64,000 nt of DNA, taken from positions 372,001 through 436,000 of the forward strand of contig NC_063068.1 in the NCBI RefSeq assembly GCF_022605165.1. Reading direction: 5' to 3'. Shown piece after piece: positions 9,968 to 21,721 of the stretch; position 1 is the first letter of the stretch; the number at the start of each line of letters is the position of its first letter. The DNA is from Purpureocillium takamizusanense (Eukaryota; Ascomycota; Sordariomycetes; Hypocreales; Ophiocordycipitaceae). The notes beneath the pieces are model-generated. The model made no database searches, was not told the DNA's origin, and saw only the letters and a program-made list of their open reading frames with translations. The position numbers were made by a program, and so were the translations under genes.

Positions 9968-12182
9968 TCAGGACGCCGACGCACTGAGGTTTTCTGATGT
10001 GACCTTCGACGCCGACGGGCTCTCCTGAAGAGCCATTACAGCCGCAGTTAGCTTCTCAATTTTGCTCGTCAGCTCCAAGATCTGCGCCTCAACAGCAGTC
10101 GGCGCTTCCATCAGGTCGTCGTCTTCACGTCGGCGCTCAGTTGAGCGTGATCCGATGCGCGGTGTAGACGGCCACAGCTGCCGGCTATGGTTGCCAGACG
10201 TGGGCCTCGCGAACGGCCGAGGCTGCCTTCTCTTGGCCTCCTTAGGTCCCTTGAACGTGCCAGAAGCAGTGACCCTGCGTCTAACAAGCTCATACAGTTG
10301 GATTGCCCCTACAATGGGCAGGTGTGTGACCTTGAGCAGGACGATGCGGCCCTGGCGAAACTTGTCATCCCGGCGGAAAATGAGACGGAGAGGCCGGAAT
10401 ATCGCCAGGGCGAGGAGGTTGAAGGGAGGGTAGAAATGCGTAAGCCTATTACTTGTGGACGCCTCCAAGACGTAGACGCTATAAACATAGAGATACTCCT
10501 CCTTTGCGTGAGTGATGACGCGGGAGAAGCTGTTGGACAGCATACCCGTGAGGGAGCCAGTCAGAAGAATGGATGAGAGGGTGATGAAGATGATCATCAG
10601 CGGCGGTCCGAAGATGGGGTCAATCTGGTTCATGATCTCGAAGCCGACGTAGCTGGAGCCAAAGAAGATCTTGGTAAGGATACCTGTCATCCTGCCAAGG
10701 CCAAAGGTATCACGGCCGACGAGTGAAAAGGTGGTCAGGAAGCCAAAGTAGATGATGACGACGAGCACCATGAACTTGAGGAAGTCCTTGCCCATCTCCT
10801 TGAGACAGGGAATCAAGGTACCCCAGTACGGACTCAAGCTCAGGATGGAGCAGATACGAGGCATCATAAATAATGCCTCCAGGGAGAGCACGTTGAATGC
10901 GACATCGGTAAGCTGCTTGTCTTGCTGTGTGATTCCAATGATCCCTGGCCTTGGTGAGCAGGTGTTCTAAAAAGCCCATTACCAGAAACTTACTGAGAAC
11001 GCCGAAGGTGAAGCCGATGAAGATCATTATCATGTCAAACAAGTTCCATATATCTGTGGTGTAGAAGACGGACCCGGCATCCATCCATTCGGTCAGTTCA
11101 TCATAGAAAAAGGCCGCAATCCACAGATATAGGATGGTTTCCGTGACGGTAATGTGCTCCTCGTCGCGTACGATGAGCACCGTGTAATAGAGGCCAAGAA
11201 ACACTGCAAAAAAAAGTACCTCCCAGCTCTTCAGGTACTTGGGAACACGCAAGCGAGAGAACGGGTCCGACTTTTGCGGATTGTAATATTTGTGCTTCTT
11301 GGAGGCGTGCACAGACAGCGAATCCCAAAACACAATGTCCCCGTTCCAAATGCCAGTGATGATCTTTTGCACGGCATGCTGACTGAGGAAACGCTTGGCG
11401 TCGGCAATGGCTGCTATCTCCAACGCATTGAGGCCTTTGAAGGCGATGGTCGGGTCGAGGTCATCAGACGCCTCTTCGCTAGCGTTGGTCAGTCTGGACA
11501 ACGAGCTAAGTAGAGTAGCCTTTTTGGCCGAGCTGCCAGCCGGACGCTGCCCGGCGTCATCGCCGGTGCTGGGCAGGATGCGCGGCAACAGGGGGGAGGT
11601 CTCGCCAGCTTCCTGGTCGCGCTCGACAGGTGGCTCATCCTCGTCTCCCTTGGGGTCCGGGATCTCGTAGAGGCAGTAATTCATGGCCTCCCGTTCAGAG
11701 AGCCGAGAGAGGAAGCGCCAGGCGACGATCTCGCAGGCATTGGATCGGGCCTCGCCTAGGCCCTGATGCTCGCTATCGGCGGCATAGTGCCACTTGAGAG
11801 CGCTGGCAGCCCGGTCAGCAAATACGGTCCCGTAAAAGATGAGGGAAGAATTCGGCACGCACAGTAGCGCATTGACAATGGCAGGGTTGGTGCAGGTGTT
11901 GTTGAGGTGGTCGACGAGCACGCGTATGCAATTGCCAGCCGCAGTTGTCCTAAGCTGCTCAAACGTGCTGGGCAGCTCGATGGCGTCGTAGAAGTATCTG
12001 CAGCGCATCAGCCTGGGCAATCGTGCCGGACGGAACAGCATACCGGCTTACGTAGATAGCTTGCGCACGACCTGGCGGAATGAGTCGTCTTCGGCAATGT
12101 CGGGGAGGTCGAAGTCCATCCTGGCAGACACGGGGCTCATATCGCGCACCGGCTGCGCTTTTGACCTCACGCGGATAGGCAT
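9968..12182 (-). CDS. YVC1: Vacuolar TRP-type cation channel (YVC1/TRPY1 homologue)
   Basis: Three minus-strand exons (12182-12052, 11997-10994, 10944-9968) give 703 residues. The cytosolic N terminus ends in DIELPS-like helices (DAIELPSTFEQLRTTAAG). Several hydrophobic membrane segments follow from about residue 290 (SWEVLFFAVFLGLYYTVLIV), then the pore region (TFGLGRMTGILTKIFFG) and the last helix (LMIIFITLSSILLTGSLTGM). A charged tail ends in a predicted coiled coil. The channel releases vacuolar Ca2+ on osmotic or cytosolic Ca2+ signals. The 54-base first intron rejoins KLSTYFYDAIEL, and the 49-base second rejoins FGVLRIIGITQQDKQLTDVAF. The start at 12182 is the first ATG in frame; a longer N terminus in an upstream exon is possible. 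Confidence 0.92.
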
Positions 12183-13862
12183 GGTGCTGGGAAGGGAACG
12201 CGCCGGCCACCGTAAGGAGCCGGTAGATGACAATAACGATAAGACAGAGGGTTTCGGAGAGGCGGATGAAAATAAAAGCCGCGGGCGACGCCGCTCGTGA
12301 CGGGGAGAGAGCGATGTTCCTGGCGGTGATGTCAGTGGGCAAAGGGGGCCAACAAGGGATGGAGTCGAGCTGCGCCATTCAGGCAGGTGAGCTCACCGCG
12401 CCGGCATTTGGGCCCTGTTGGATTCGATGCAGTGCCCTTTGTGATGGAGGGTGCTGGCTGCTGTCGCGGGACCGCCACAGTGGGTCTGAGCCCTGGACGT
12501 CGCGCTGGGCGCAGCTTCAGGGGGGCACGTGCTGCGACGATTGCTCCTATGTGCCGGGCACGGTCCCAGGCCAAGGCGAGCTGTTCCTGCCCCTTGAGGC
12601 AACCTTAAGGGTTATGTCCACTCAGTGGACTGCTATCTGTCTCACAGGGCAGGCGTGACAGTAAGTCCCTAAGTGCTAACGCACGAAGTGCATTTTAACG
12701 TTACCATGTAGTGGCAGTCTTGTCCAACCGGTTGCGTGCGATACCTTGTTCATCTTTCCATCTCTGATCAGTGATATATCGGCAGTCGAGGCCGTTCGCT
12801 CATATTTGCGATTACGCATGTCTCGGCGCCCGTTGTTGGGTGCGGCCATAGCCTCATCAGACGACATGTCACACTGCCGTGAGTGGCTTCTGGCCCCTCG
12901 TCGTCAACAATGGATTGCTCTCACCCTTTCAAGATGAAACGACGACTCCGTTGGCAGCGGGGTCAAGCCACCCTCGCCTCTCGATGCAACTCTGACAGGT
13001 GGGATGCTTGGGTACTTACTCCAGCCGAGGTGCAACAACACGACACCGTCCAGTCCCCCGAATACGTCACAAGCATCCAACCCCTCTCGCAGCATCTGTT
13101 CCCCGCACCAGGCCGGGTTCGACTGTACGCCCCCTCGGGCATCATATCTATATGGAAACGGGGACGCTTCTCACGCCAGACCCTCGACTCGGTCAGGCTT
13201 CAGCGATTTCCCCCGGACACCAAGACAGGCCATCGCCTCCTTTAGCCTCCAAGGGACACCAAGAGACAGACCATGGCCCGCTTGAGGCAGGTTGAATGCT
13301 CATGCATCGGCGCCATGGAATTAATCCGCGAATCGTCTTTCACGCGCGGGCCCGGCAGCGCGCACCACCACGCGATCCGACCGAGATCCTTCCGAGCTTT
13401 TTAAATTCGCGGGGTACGGCTCTCCACGGCGAGTGCTTGTCCATCTTGCCTCTGTGCCGCCGCCACGGTGTGTTCCTGGGGACGGCATTGGTGGCATCCT
13501 CGATGGACCAGCTGCCGCCGCGCAAGGGCGATGAAACGCTACGCTGACCGACCATGTGCGGACCCTGACGGAGACGCCGACGGATTCACCATCGTGTGGA
13601 CGCTGGGTACAGGATGTGGTAGTGGTCTCTGGCGAGGCAGGCGATGGATATTGCCAAAGTCCGAAGTATATAAGTTGACCAAGGCGACAGGACCACCTCA
13701 AGGATCGAGTGTTACTCTCGAGTAGATCGACGACCCGAATAGACTTGGAACCCAGTCAAGAGCCAAGCGACGCCATCTTCCAGCTACTCGCGCAATCTTG
13801 AGCAACCTGAGAACAACAAGAGACAATAAGATAGCAAGGCCTGACACAGGATCTCACCCGCG
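12183..13862. other. Divergent intergenic region, YVC1 / glucuronan lyase
   Basis: About 1.7 kb without a supportable gene. It must hold both promoters. The lyase side has TATATAAG at 13667. Several 80-130-codon frames exist in the GC-rich part but overlap one another and lack protein-like composition. Confidence 0.5.
13667..13674 (+). promoter_or_regulatory. TATA box of the glucuronan lyase gene
   Basis: TATATAAG lies 189 bases upstream of the lyase ATG in an otherwise GC-rich stretch. This distance implies a leader of about 150 bases. Confidence 0.45.
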
Positions 13863-14648
13863 ATGGTCGCACTCGTCTCTTCGCTCGCGGCGTTCCTCGC
13901 TGCCGCCTCCGCACCGGGCATCGTCCTCGCCGAGCGCACCTTCTATAACTCGGGCACCCTCAACGGCTGGGACTACGTGCGGCACGAGCATCAAGGCACC
14001 GTCACGCAGGTGGACAACGTGTCTTATAAGGGCGGCACGGCCCTCAAGATGACGCAGACGTACGACGCCAGCTACCACGACAGGTACCACTCCGAGGTGG
14101 ACCATAACTACGGCTACAAGCGCGGCGACACGCTCTTCTACGGCTTCGCGTTCCGCCTCTCAGAGGCGTGGGAGTTCCAGGACCAGTCGTACAACATCGC
14201 CCAGTTCATCGCCAACCGACCCGGCGCGGGCTGCGGCGGCGACGACTGGATGCCTTCGGCCATGATCTGGGTCCAGGGCAACCAGCTCACCTCGCGCATC
14301 GTCAGCGGCCACTACCGCCAGCCTGACTGCTCCCGCAAGATCGACACCCTGCCCAACCTCGCCACCCTCCAGGCCGGCCAGTGGCACAGGGTCGTCGTCC
14401 AGGCCAGGTGGGCCAGCGACTCATCTGGGTACTACAAGATCTGGCTCGACGGCAACAAGGTCTTCGAGCGCCTTAACGTGCCCACCACCGTCGACGACGA
14501 TAGCGTCTTCCAGTACCGCGTCGGTCTGTATGCCAACAGCTGGCACGACGACGGCTACATGAAGGGCAGCCAGGGCTTCCGTCAGATCTGGTATGATGAG
14601 GTGGCCATTGGCACGACGTTCAAGGATGCCGACCCAGACCAACAGTAG
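13863..14648 (+). CDS. Secreted glucuronan lyase (polysaccharide lyase family 20)
   Basis: A single exon of 261 residues, close to the Trichoderma glucuronan lyase in length. The signal peptide is about residues 1-23 (MVALVSSLAAFLAAASAPG...LAE). The mature part is a beta-jelly-roll of PL20 type, with blocks such as NGWDYVRHEHQGTV, HSEVDHNYGYKRGDTLFYGF, YNIAQFIANRPGAGC, GQWHRVVVQARW and GFRQIWYDEVAIG. The family cleaves beta-1,4-polyglucuronic acid by beta-elimination outside the cell. Two Cys (in AGCGG and PDCSRK) could form a disulphide. It suggests use of algal, bacterial or fungal acidic polysaccharides. Confidence 0.9.
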   Translation: MVALVSSLAAFLAAASAPGIVLAERTFYNSGTLNGWDYVRHEHQGTVTQVDNVSYKGGTALKMTQTYDASYHDRYHSEVDHNYGYKRGDTLFYGFAFRLSEAWEFQDQSYNIAQFIANRPGAGCGGDDWMPSAMIWVQGNQLTSRIVSGHYRQPDCSRKIDTLPNLATLQAGQWHRVVVQARWASDSSGYYKIWLDGNKVFERLNVPTTVDDDSVFQYRVGLYANSWHDDGYMKGSQGFRQIWYDEVAIGTTFKDADPDQQ

Positions 14649-14694
14649 TTGCGCAATAATTAGATGATCAATTGGCTTGCGTTCTATGAGCCTT

Positions 14695-15075
14695 CTATGC
14701 AGCCACATTAGAGTGATAGCTGTCATTTCCCTGCACTCCCCCTGCACCTGCTTCATCATCCCCAACGAGTGTCGACTGCTCGCTTAACCTGCTAGCCGAG
14801 TCTTCATCCCTTATCAGGCGATTTCTCGTCATTGTCTCCTGCGAGTCGCGTCGCGCATATCTGACCGTTGGGTTGTCCGTCCCATCCCCCTCCCGCCGCC
14901 GCCCAGAGCGTCCTTTTCTCAAGACCCTCTTGCCAGAACGAGACCCCGCGTTGCGATCGCACCCCTCCATTTCTTCCTGCAGCAGTTTGCGCTGACGCCT
15001 TTCGCGCTTCTTGTCTTTGTGAACCAGGTATAAGTGGCGCCCACCGACAGCAAGCGCAATTAATAGAGATGCCAT
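14695..15075 (-). CDS. Hypothetical small membrane-anchored basic protein
   Basis: A 126-residue frame with a short N-terminal hydrophobic stretch (MASLLIALAVGG). It is followed by a very basic segment (HKDKKRERRQRKL) and a Ser/Arg/Asp-rich, probably disordered tail. This is the pattern of a small signal-anchored fungal protein with a cytosolic tail. I do not recognise a family. It ends 47 bases from the lyase stop, on the opposite strand. An in-frame TAA lies 15 codons upstream of the ATG, so the frame is closed on that side unless an unseen 5' exon exists. Function unknown. Confidence 0.45.
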   Translation of the reverse strand: MASLLIALAVGGRHLYLVHKDKKRERRQRKLLQEEMEGCDRNAGSRSGKRVLRKGRSGRRREGDGTDNPTVRYARRDSQETMTRNRLIRDEDSASRLSEQSTLVGDDEAGAGGVQGNDSYHSNVAA

Positions 15076-15479
15076 GACGAGCTGATTGTCTCTGTACCGG
15101 GAGTCTAGTCTTGATGCGATGGCTTAATAGATGACAGTCAAGGGACGTTATTTGCGGGATTGACGAGGTTGACGGAATAAAGTTGATGGAGGCAGGCAAG
15201 ACTGCGCGTCGTCTGCTTCTTTGTACCTAGCGATGACCTCACCATTGTAGGTCGACCTCCTAGCGTGCGTCACGGGAGCGCCAAGACAGCAACGCCACTC
15301 GACCTAAACTTCGTTGCGACGCCTTGTAATAAGCTACAGCCACCCTCTTGGTACACCTAAGCTTTCTATGTTTGCAGTTTGCACATGGCCTCTCCCTGGC
15401 CTCTCTATGCCTCTCTTACTCTAATCACAACAGTGACAAGCCGCCACTAGACTGGTTTTGACTATCTGACGCACTTTGC
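15076..15479. other. Intergenic between small membrane protein and ALG9 3' end
   Basis: No gene seen. It should contain the ALG9 terminator and the promoter of the small minus-strand gene. Confidence 0.4.
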
Positions 15480-17463
15480 TCACTTGCTTCTTCGGTGAAG
15501 CAGGCAGTGGCGGCCCCATCTTCTGCGAAACTTGTCTGGCATAGCCGGCACATCAGGCAACCATACCATCCTCGCCAGGAGAGGCGTCTTGGCCGCGTCG
15601 AGAAAGGGCTCGCATTTGATCACCTCCCAGTTCTCCGTGTCCGCGACGTAGTCGGGCTCGTTTGGCGGCAGCGGCTCCTTGCGCTCCGGATATTGTGTGT
15701 CCACAAGAAAGGAGCACGCCCGTAGATCAACATACTTGCCCAGGTCCTCCTCGTTGCGGTCATTGAGGCCGCTCGTGGGGAGCCACGTGCCGCTCCAGAA
15801 GCCGAAGCCCGTCTTTGCCTCGGAGAACTCGCCCGGCAATAGACCGCGGAACTCGGATCGCACAAATTTGGCGTGCATGTCGCGCGGCAGAAAGTACGAC
15901 GAGGGGAAGCGGTACCATTCTTTGCCGAAGCAAACCAAGTCGTCCTGCCCGCCGACGCCGCCGGCCCCATCGCTGCCGTCACCCCACAAGGGTTTGTAAA
16001 TGCTCAGTGGCGCGTTATATGCCGAGTAAATGCCGTATATTCTCGACAAGCTAATGTCCACTGAGAGGAACACGACGAGACTGACAGCCAACAGCTTGAG
16101 GCGAGCTGGGATCTTTCCCATGAGGGTTTCCGGGTCGGTACTTCCGATAGCTGTAAGCAGTATGTGCAGCGACATCGATGCGTTCAGTGCGAGAAACGGA
16201 TACACCGGGTACATAAACCTCTCTTCCTTGTGCGGCTGTGCGGTGAAGATGGCAAGCCACATGTAGAACGGGGCAACGAAAACCACCGTCCGCAGACCAA
16301 TTTGGAAGCCATGTCCAGACGGGGCAATGAGCTTTTGCAATAAAAATAGCGGTAGTGCCAGCAATGCCAGCACAAACCAGATGTTGAAGTTGAGCGCCAA
16401 ATTCTTGAAGTAAAAGGTCCACGGTTCTGTGCCATAGAGATCGGGTCCGCCCGTCGAGGAAAAGATATTGTACTTGACAATATTCCAAGATACGACGGCA
16501 ATCTTCTTATAGAAAAAGAGATTGATCAAGAAATCGAAAAACTGAAACTGGTCAACTCCAGGCCGTGCATAACAACAGCGCTTTACATACCACGATGATG
16601 AGCCCAGAGATGACGCCGCGGACAAGTCGAATCAGCGATTCGATGAACGCCGTTTTATCGCTGACAAAAGTGAAGACGATCTCTTCGAGGATGTAAGGCG
16701 CACACAAGGCCGCTGCGAATGGCCATCCTAAAACACCACCCATGGCAAACCAAAAAATGCCCTGCGACGTCTTGAGCCCGCCGCGCCAGTTCATGAAAGC
16801 CGCGGTCCCGAGCATACACATGTACATGGCAAAGCTTGATGGCAAGAAGGCGGCGCTGGCGTGGAAGTTGCCGGGGCTTGTGACAGTCGCAATCAGAAAG
16901 AAGATGGCTATCCTGCCGTTGAGGGTGAGGCTGATGACTTTGAACAGCATTGTCTGGCACAGCGCGCAGACAAAGGCGAGCCCATATCGAACAAAGTAGA
17001 ACTCGGCAACCTGGAGGTGCGTCAGCTCAGATCACGCGCCCTTCACGATGTCAACTTGGCTCACCTTGCTGGACTGCGGGAGCAGCCGGCGCGCGTTGCC
17101 GACGACGGCATGGAGAGCTATGTACAGCCAGCTGCGGATAGCAAACTCGGGCGAGTACTCCCACGTCTGCAGGCCGTAGCCGTGGGACAGATAGTGGGCG
17201 GGCTCCCAATAATTGAACGTCTCATCGCAGTCCTGAATTGGCGCGAACAGGGCGGCGACCATGCCCGCCACCAGGAAGATGTAGAAGGCCGTAATGGGCT
17301 CGATGGGATGGGGGCCCTTGCGCCTGGTCGGCAGGTTAGCAGCTGCGGCAGCCACAAACACTCCTGGGAGGGAGCGCAAAACACTGGGACTCGGAACTCA
17401 CTTTTTCTTGGCATGAGAGGAGGCCGGGTGCTCAAATTGAGCAGGCTGCGCTTTGGGAGGCAT
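15480..17463 (-). CDS. ALG9: Dolichyl-P-Man alpha-1,2-mannosyltransferase ALG9 (GT22)
   Basis: Four minus-strand exons (17463-17402, 17323-17065, 17010-16591, 16541-15480) give 600 residues, the normal ALG9 length. The GT22 signature is in the first lumenal loop (QDCDETFNYWEPAHYL). Next comes HGYGLQTWEYSPEFAIRSW, many membrane helices, and the conserved TAQPHKEERFMYPVYP. The C-terminal third is lumenal. ALG9 adds the seventh and ninth mannoses to the lipid-linked oligosaccharide in the ER before N-glycan transfer. Splices rejoin KKKRKGPHPIEP, SSKVAEFYFVRYG and LIIVFFDFLIN. It starts 474 bases from NAF1 in a divergent pair. Confidence 0.93.
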
Positions 17464-17937
17464 GGTGAGTGCTTCACTGCGCGGCCAGCACAGGTCGTTT
17501 GCCGGTGCCGAAATGTGTCGTCATGAGCGAGAGAGCTTAGGGAGCACCCCTGCCTGTCCTGGTCGCGCTCGGTGAGGCTCGGTCAAGGTAGCGCCAGACG
17601 CGGACTGGGGACCCACCTGTCCGCTCACCTTGATTTTTCTTGACAGGACCCCGAAGAAGGTTCTGCCTGGCACATTTAAGTTGCGCCTCTGCCGCCTCAG
17701 TCCTCCATTCCTTTTGCAATCGCTGCAATCCCATCCGCGGCATTTTGCGTACGCCTCTAAAAAAGCGACTCTTCTCTCACGTATGCAGAACTTTACTCCT
17801 GCCCGACAGATCCCGACAAAGGCGTCAAGCAAGACGTGAGCGCCGCCTCGCGCTGTCAGTCTGCCTCATTTCTCCTCCAGTGCAGTCGGGACTTTTTCCA
17901 CTTCGCGCGACCGATCTACACAACGCGCACCGCCGCA
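17464..17937. other. Bidirectional promoter region ALG9 / NAF1
   Basis: 474 bases between two divergent ATGs. No clear TATA. The NAF1 side is pyrimidine-rich, as in many constitutive fungal promoters. Co-regulation is possible but not shown. Confidence 0.4.
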
Positions 17938-19791
17938 ATGTCCGGCTTTCACATTCCCGGTCTCGGGCAGGCTAAGCCTAACGAATCCCTGCCGCCTGTT
18001 GCCGCCGATGCCATGAGTGCGACCGCCGCCGCCGCCAGTGCTGCATCAGAGGAGCACATGGCCGACGTCGAACCTTTGACCACGGAACCTCCAGCACCAG
18101 CCACGGAGCCTGCACCAAGCTCCGTACATGAAACTGGCGTGCCGGTCGAATCGCAAGGCGTAACACTAGACCATGCCACGACTGAAGACTCAATGGCGGT
18201 TGACAAGGCGGAGAGTCCGTCATTAACATCTGCGCTAGAGGCAGCTATTGGCGGGCTCGGCGAAACGACATCCGAAATCACGACAACGACCACGGCGCCA
18301 TCGGCATTGGAGGCCGCCATTAGTGAACTGGGCGAGACGACATGCGAAACGGCAATGTCGACTACTGCGCAGTCACAACCACTGCCGCAAGAGCCATCAG
18401 GCACTACAGAGCTACAAAACGACGAGGGCGAGAACCCTGAATGGGAAGTCGACTCTTCGCCATACGAGTCCTCGACCGATTCAAGCAGTTCAGACTCCTC
18501 CGATGAAGGGGGCTACGAACTCCTTGGCCTCGAAGAAACCGCACGCCTGCTCATGGACGCGGAGGCTGGGGGGTCCGACGACGAGGGCGAACGCGGACGG
18601 CCAGGTAACGCCAATCAGCTACGCACGAAAAATGAGCTCGCGGAAGAGGCAATTCCCCGGCCTGATGTTACCATAACCACGGACATGAGGATTGAGGAAC
18701 TAGGTTCGGTGGAGCACATTGTCGAAAACATTATGCTCATCAAGGCCTTCACTCCAGGCGAATACCAAGTCCTCGACACTGGCTCCGTGCTCTGCAACGC
18801 GGAACGCGTCGTCATTGGTGCTGTCGCCGAGACCATTGGCAAGGTTCTTCAGCCCATGTATACGGTGCGCTTCAACTCAAAAGACGAGATCAAGGAGCTA
18901 GGAGTTGAGTTGGGTGCCAAGATTTTCTATCCCGTCGATCACGCATCGTTCGTCTTCACCGAACCGCTAAAGAACACGAAGGGCTCGGACGCGAGTAACA
19001 TTCATGATGAGGAGGTGGGCGACGATGAGATGGAATTCTCTGACGACGAAAAGGAAGCCGAATATAAGCGCTCCATCAAGCAAAGAAAGAACAAGAACAA
19101 GGCTGGTGCCGGAGGCGATGGAGGCGCGCGGGGCGGCTTCAGAGGGGCTCATCCGCTGCGACAGGAGGTCAGCGCGTCCTCTGACACGCTCAACTACGAT
19201 GATGATGATGGGCCGTACAAGCCGTTGACACGGCCACCGGGTTTCGGCGCTGGAGGTCCCTCGAGCGAGCCGGTCGAGCTACCGCCTCGGCCCGGTCTCC
19301 ACCGCGGTGGCCGGCGCGGCGACCTCCGTGGCAGAGGCGGCAGGGGAAGAGGTGGGCCTGGACGCGGCGGACGGGGAGGCGGGAACAACCAGGCGAGGGA
19401 TGGCTACTCCCAGGCGCCTCAGGGATACGGGCAGTATCCCCAACATGCGCAACAACCACAGCAGCAACCCGCATGGAGACCTGTTTCACCTCAACCTGGT
19501 CATCAGTCACAGGCGGCGCCGTCTATGCCGGCCTTTGGCTTCCAGTTTCCAGGCTGGCCACAACCCCAAGGCCAGCAAGGGGTTCCTGCCCCTGGTACAC
19601 TGCCGCCACCGCCACCGCCACCGCCTCCAGGCTGGCCTGGTCAACAACAACCGCAGCAGCAGCAGCAGCAGCAGGCTGGAGGCGGTGCTTTTGTTAACCC
19701 AGCTCTGCTCGCTGCCCTAATGAGCCAGATGCAGGCGCAAGGGGGTGGTCAGCAATGGGGCGGGCAATACCAGCATCCGCCTCCGTCTTAG
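17938..19791 (+). CDS. NAF1: H/ACA snoRNP assembly factor NAF1
   Basis: A single exon of 617 residues from the ATG at 17938 (MSGFHIPGLGQAK). An acidic, Ser/Thr-rich N-terminal half leads to the Gar1/Naf1 core at about residues 248-345 (IEELGSVEHIVENIMLIKAF, GKVLQPMYTVRF, AKIFYPVDHASFVFTEPLK). An acidic block, a lysine-rich patch, an RGG-like segment near 450-485, and a tail with Pro8 and Gln8 runs follow. NAF1 binds Cbf5/dyskerin in the nucleus during H/ACA snoRNP and telomerase RNP assembly and is then replaced by Gar1. The long Pro/Gln tail is typical of NAF1 and absent from Gar1. Confidence 0.92.
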   Translation: MSGFHIPGLGQAKPNESLPPVAADAMSATAAAASAASEEHMADVEPLTTEPPAPATEPAPSSVHETGVPVESQGVTLDHATTEDSMAVDKAESPSLTSALEAAIGGLGETTSEITTTTTAPSALEAAISELGETTCETAMSTTAQSQPLPQEPSGTTELQNDEGENPEWEVDSSPYESSTDSSSSDSSDEGGYELLGLEETARLLMDAEAGGSDDEGERGRPGNANQLRTKNELAEEAIPRPDVTITTDMRIEELGSVEHIVENIMLIKAFTPGEYQVLDTGSVLCNAERVVIGAVAETIGKVLQPMYTVRFNSKDEIKELGVELGAKIFYPVDHASFVFTEPLKNTKGSDASNIHDEEVGDDEMEFSDDEKEAEYKRSIKQRKNKNKAGAGGDGGARGGFRGAHPLRQEVSASSDTLNYDDDDGPYKPLTRPPGFGAGGPSSEPVELPPRPGLHRGGRRGDLRGRGGRGRGGPGRGGRGGGNNQARDGYSQAPQGYGQYPQHAQQPQQQPAWRPVSPQPGHQSQAAPSMPAFGFQFPGWPQPQGQQGVPAPGTLPPPPPPPPPGWPGQQQPQQQQQQQAGGGAFVNPALLAALMSQMQAQGGGQQWGGQYQHPPPS

Positions 19792-21721
19792 CCGGATCAA
19801 TAGAGGACTACGAAGTACAGCGGTTGATACCATCCTGCAGGCACAGTGTAAGCACGAGAGGCTCTTTAAATGGCCCACGCCAGACTTGCCATGATGGATA
19901 GTCTGCCTCAAGGCAATAGAAGACTCTAACCCGAGTTAGGGCAATAAGTTTGAATGACAACTCATCTATGATGAGCTTCTAAAGTCTTGGGAAGGAAAGA
20001 GGAGATCTTAGACAAGGCAGTGTACACATGCTCAAAGAGAACATGCCGCAACCTACCGTCAATGAGTTGGTTAATAATCCAACAATATCGTCAAAGCTCA
20101 TGCCGCGAGAGAGACAGAACATTCCCCGAAAGACTCGCAGTGAAACCAGTTTCGTTGCCCAATTAGAGATATCTTCCTCGGCTGGTGCATCTGTAGACTG
20201 TTGTTGCAGGGTAGAATGGCTGAGCGCCTACTAGCCAGGGGAGGTGGTTGCCGCTGGGGATGGTGGCCGGAAGATGTTCTGCCGTACGGGTTACTTCTCC
20301 TTTGCTGGCTGTCTTTGAGGTATGGAAGTAAGGTTCATAATAGGACTGGTGGTTGATCCTAAAGACAAAGCTATGATGGCTGCAAAACATTATATGCCAT
20401 CTCTGGTGTTCAAGAAGCGAAAGCAAGCCACGTGCAATGCTACTTAGCGGAGCTAATGCTCCGACAGGCTTCGAAGTTTGCAGAGTGCAAGTGAGTAGTA
20501 TATCAACGAGCTGTCCATCGGTGCAGAGGGTTATTGGGAGAACGACAAGCTTGTGTGCTTGACGCTAGGGGACGCCAGCGCTTTCACACGTCCTGCAATG
20601 GAGAGAGGATGAGCATCAGGGCTAAGGGGCTCATTAACCATTTACCCTTGGACCCTATTTAGTAATGCGGGTGGAAGGCCAGCTGCCAGAGCGTCTTTGG
20701 CGCCTCAAGCTGCGGCGCTGACGGCCGCGCTGCATGTGACGGGCCTTGCTGAAGGGGGCCTCGAGGTGCACACTGCTGACAACATCAGACCAGGGTTGCT
20801 TCGCAGACGAATGAGCACTTTTGTAGTGATTTGAATGGCGGCTGCGCCCCCCCCCTCAAGGTGACACGACCGGGCGACCCTGTAGTCCGGCACGAGCAGC
20901 TGTCACATTTGTCTCTCCCCAGTATGCAGCTCCTTGTGTAACCAGCGATGGTGTCAACGTCTTCGTTCCATTGTAGAAGACACAGTGATGGTGACAGGCA
21001 CCCACACTAAGGAGGAGGCTCTTGAAAGTGATCATAGCGGCGTTGGGAACAGGGGTAATGACGGGGGAGGCGGAAACGAACGGCACGGCTCGGGGATGCT
21101 GGGGTTGTGTGTGGAGGCGATCCGCGGTTCACGCAACGCCTCACCCTTTTTCGCTGAGGAGGGTGTATCAAACCATTCACATATCGAGCAGGGAGGCGGG
21201 AGACCTGGTTAGAACTGTGGAAGAAACCTTCAGACCCCACTCGCCAATTTTCTGTTCCAGCTGTTTGCTCCTCGTAGGATGCACTTCCTCGCTCGGTGCG
21301 GCAGGTGTTGACAGGGGGGCCAGGCTGGCTGAGAGCAAGGGTTGGTTGTTGTGCCCATCTTCAACCACACTTGGGCTTGGGAGGCCAGCTACTGCGGTTG
21401 CTGCTGCCGCCTAAGCGCCGGCCCGCGGGCCTGCATGCTGGAGAGTGAAAAAACAATGTCCATGGCAGGGCAGGACAAGGGGTTGGGTGGTGGGCTGCAG
21501 TCATCACAAGTTGGTGTTGGTTGCAGCAGCCGCTGCCGCCTCGTGGCAGGAATAATAAAGAGCACATGGGCATGTCGTTCCCGACCGCACCCTTTGTTTG
21601 CACCGTGCGGTCGCTGCTTTCTTTCATGTCCGTACATCAAACATACATACATCCATCACATCACGCGCTGCAACAACGTCTCCTCCGTCGCCCCTGGGGG
21701 GCTTCGTCCACCCAGCCAGCC
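19792..21721. other. Intergenic, gene-poor 1.9 kb
   Basis: No supportable gene. Open frames are short and shadow each other. The right end (21500-21720) is the probable promoter and leader of the membrane-protein gene. It includes a C run at about 20847. Confidence 0.45.

Noticed and set aside
12883..13547. Overlapping 80-120-codon frames upstream of the glucuronan lyase
   Set aside because: All are mutually overlapping, lack splice continuity and have no domain or signal sequence.
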